A stretch of 6,071 bases of DNA from DATADF01 sp046263155 (GTDB lineage: Bacteria; Actinomycetota; CADDZG01; WHSQ01), in assembly GCA_046263155.1 (NCBI GenBank), contig JBHELF010000009.1:1-6071 (forward strand), read 5' to 3'. Each line of letters begins with the position of its first letter. The first letter of the stretch is position 1. A model generated the notes under the pieces. That model ran no database searches. It was given only the letters and a program-made list of their open reading frames with translations, and was not told where the DNA came from. The position numbers and the translations under genes were made by a program. This document shows positions 5,481-6,071 of this stretch, piece by piece.

Positions 5481-5529
5481 CACCTTGCCAAGGTGGGGGT
5501 CGCGGGTTCGAATCCCGTCGTCCGCTCCA
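5481..5529 (+). tRNA. 3' fragment of tRNA-Gly(GCC); putative attachment site core
   Basis: The sequence reads as the 3' part of a class I tRNA. Anticodon stem CACC/GGTG encloses the loop TTGCCAA, with anticodon GCC at 5487-5489. A variable loop GGGTC follows (5497-5501). The T-arm is GCGGG-TTCGAAT-CCCGT (5502-5518). The 3' acceptor strand is CGTCCGC (5519-5525), then discriminator T and encoded CCA (5527-5529). The complementary 5' acceptor strand GCGGACG and a D-arm are not present upstream; from about 5480 leftward the sequence is unrelated, and positions 27 and 43 do not pair (A with G). It cannot be a working tRNA. Integrated elements that target tRNA 3' ends leave exactly such a fragment at the end distal to the restored tRNA. 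By that logic the element lies to the left and the old chromosome to the right. Confidence 0.75.
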
Positions 5530-5594
5530 CGCAAAGGCTCAGGTCAGGACCCGTCACCCTGCCGGATCGGCGGAGATCGCCGAGGAGCTCGACC

Positions 5595-5856
5595 ATTCGC
5601 CGGTGCGTTTTCCGGCTCAGCGCTGGACCGCCGGCGGCGTGTGGAACTTCGTCAGCTCAAGCCGGCCGTGGCCGTCCGGGGTCCGCATCATTGCGATGTC
5701 GACTCGGACGTCGTCGAGCCCGACGACACGGTCCACCCAACGTCCCTCGACTGGCGCCTCGCCCTCCAGCTCCATACCAAGTTCGACAAAGAACGCAATA
5801 GCAGCCTCAAGGTCGTCGACAACGATGCCGACGTGGTCCATCCGCTGAATCGTCAT
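5595..5856 (-). pseudogene. VOC/glyoxalase-family protein, frameshifted and C-terminally truncated
   Basis: From ATG 5856 the minus strand gives MTIQRMDHVGIVVDDLEAA, then IAFFVELGMELEGE, VEGRWVDRVVGLDD and RTPDGHGRLELTKFHTP. This is the first beta-alpha-beta-beta-beta module of a vicinal oxygen chelate (VOC) protein, with the usual metal-ligand positions H8 and E67. The frame stops at 5617-5619 after 79 residues. Dropping one base (5625) continues it as SAEPENAPAN to 5595, the kind of linker seen in full-length relatives of about 145 residues. After that the similarity ends, so the whole second module is gone. The broken end faces the tRNA fragment, with about 65 bp between. The original substrate cannot be told. 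The family call is confident; the gene is almost surely inactive. Confidence 0.75.
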
Positions 5857-5863
5857 ATCCCCG

Positions 5864-5869
5864 AGGATA
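5864..5869 (-). promoter_or_regulatory. possible leaderless -10 element of the VOC gene
   Basis: On the minus strand TATCCT (TANNNT type) ends 7 nt before the A of ATG 5856, so transcription would begin at or next to the start codon. No Shine-Dalgarno sequence is in place. Leaderless genes with this spacing are common in actinobacteria. A GGGG/CCCC dyad overlaps the same bases. Confidence 0.4.
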
Positions 5870-6071
5870 GGGGTCGGATGTTTGGCTATGTCGGTGAGGG
5901 GTGGCGTCGTCTGCTCGTGGATTTCGGCGTCAGTGGAGCGCTTGGAGCATGACGGCCTGGAGGCGGGCATCATCCCCGTCATCGCTGCCACCGTGCTCGG
6001 AAGATCCTGACGCCATCCCCGGCACCCGCGGGGTGACCGCCCACACGGAGATCTCAGACGCGGACTGCGGC
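5870..6071. other. right end, no gene recognised
   Basis: Upstream of the VOC remnant a plus-strand frame ends at 6008-6010 with GLEAGIIPVIAATVLGRS. It has no recognised family and no clear start. A short hairpin with CCCCG/CGGGG arms lies at 6017-6033. I see nothing else that can be supported before the window ends. Confidence 0.3.

Noticed and set aside
5435..5529. Complete tRNA-Gly starting at GCGG 5435
   Set aside because: The distance to the anticodon is about 53 nt instead of about 34, no D-arm pairs form, and only 4 bases of the 5' acceptor strand match.
5131..5952. 273-codon plus-strand open frame
   Set aside because: It runs straight through the tRNA fragment and antisense to the VOC gene, has no domain-like segments, and is a typical long shadow frame in GC-rich DNA.

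Overview
The window is GC-rich and reads like a chromosome of an actinobacterium or close relative. The evidence is a SARP/AfsR-type BTAD regulator fused to a cyclase-like domain and an AAA ATPase, SnoaL-like and ABM-type small enzymes, a DUF3024 relative, purine-rich ribosome binding sites and a leaderless-type promoter. No rRNA, CRISPR array, transposase or complete integrase is visible.

Layout. Left end (1-338): a small MerR/excisionase-type HTH gene followed by a hairpin. Bases 339-921 hold no convincing gene but carry a long imperfect hairpin and a regulatory-looking direct repeat. Next comes a SnoaL-like gene (922-1329, +), which runs tail to tail with a large SARP-type STAND regulator (1344-3917, -). 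The stop codons are only 14 bp apart, and the regulator lacks the C-terminal repeat region its family normally has. Divergent from the regulator is an antibiotic-biosynthesis-monooxygenase (ABM)-like gene (4095-4483, +) that reads intact except for one missing base near its 3' end. After that the sequence is decayed: a frameshifted DUF3024 gene on the minus strand, a short possible Phd/YefM-like remnant upstream of it, and then a gene-free arm with direct and inverted repeats. This arm ends in a 49-nt copy of the 3' part of a tRNA-Gly(GCC), from anticodon arm to CCA, without a 5' half. Right of it is a truncated, frameshifted VOC/glyoxalase-family gene (5856 down to about 5595, -).

How it may work together (inference). 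The heptamer pair TTTAGCG-4 bp-GTTAGCG occurs twice, differing at one base. One copy is upstream of the SnoaL-like gene and one upstream of the ABM-like gene, both in the direction of the gene. Both are followed exactly 8 bp later by a CANNNT hexamer. Heptamer direct repeats with 11-bp period placed 8 bp before the -10 element are the known signature of SARP operators, and a SARP-type regulator lies between the two target genes. The simplest reading is a three-gene module: the regulator activates two small enzymes of the polyketide-cyclase and quinol-monooxygenase type. The tRNA 3' fragment has foreign sequence on its 5' side, so it looks like the distal attachment site of an integrated element. 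The element would lie to the left, include the module and the HTH gene, and have the intact tRNA-Gly and an integrase beyond the left edge. The frameshifts cluster between 4380 and 5860, next to this junction.
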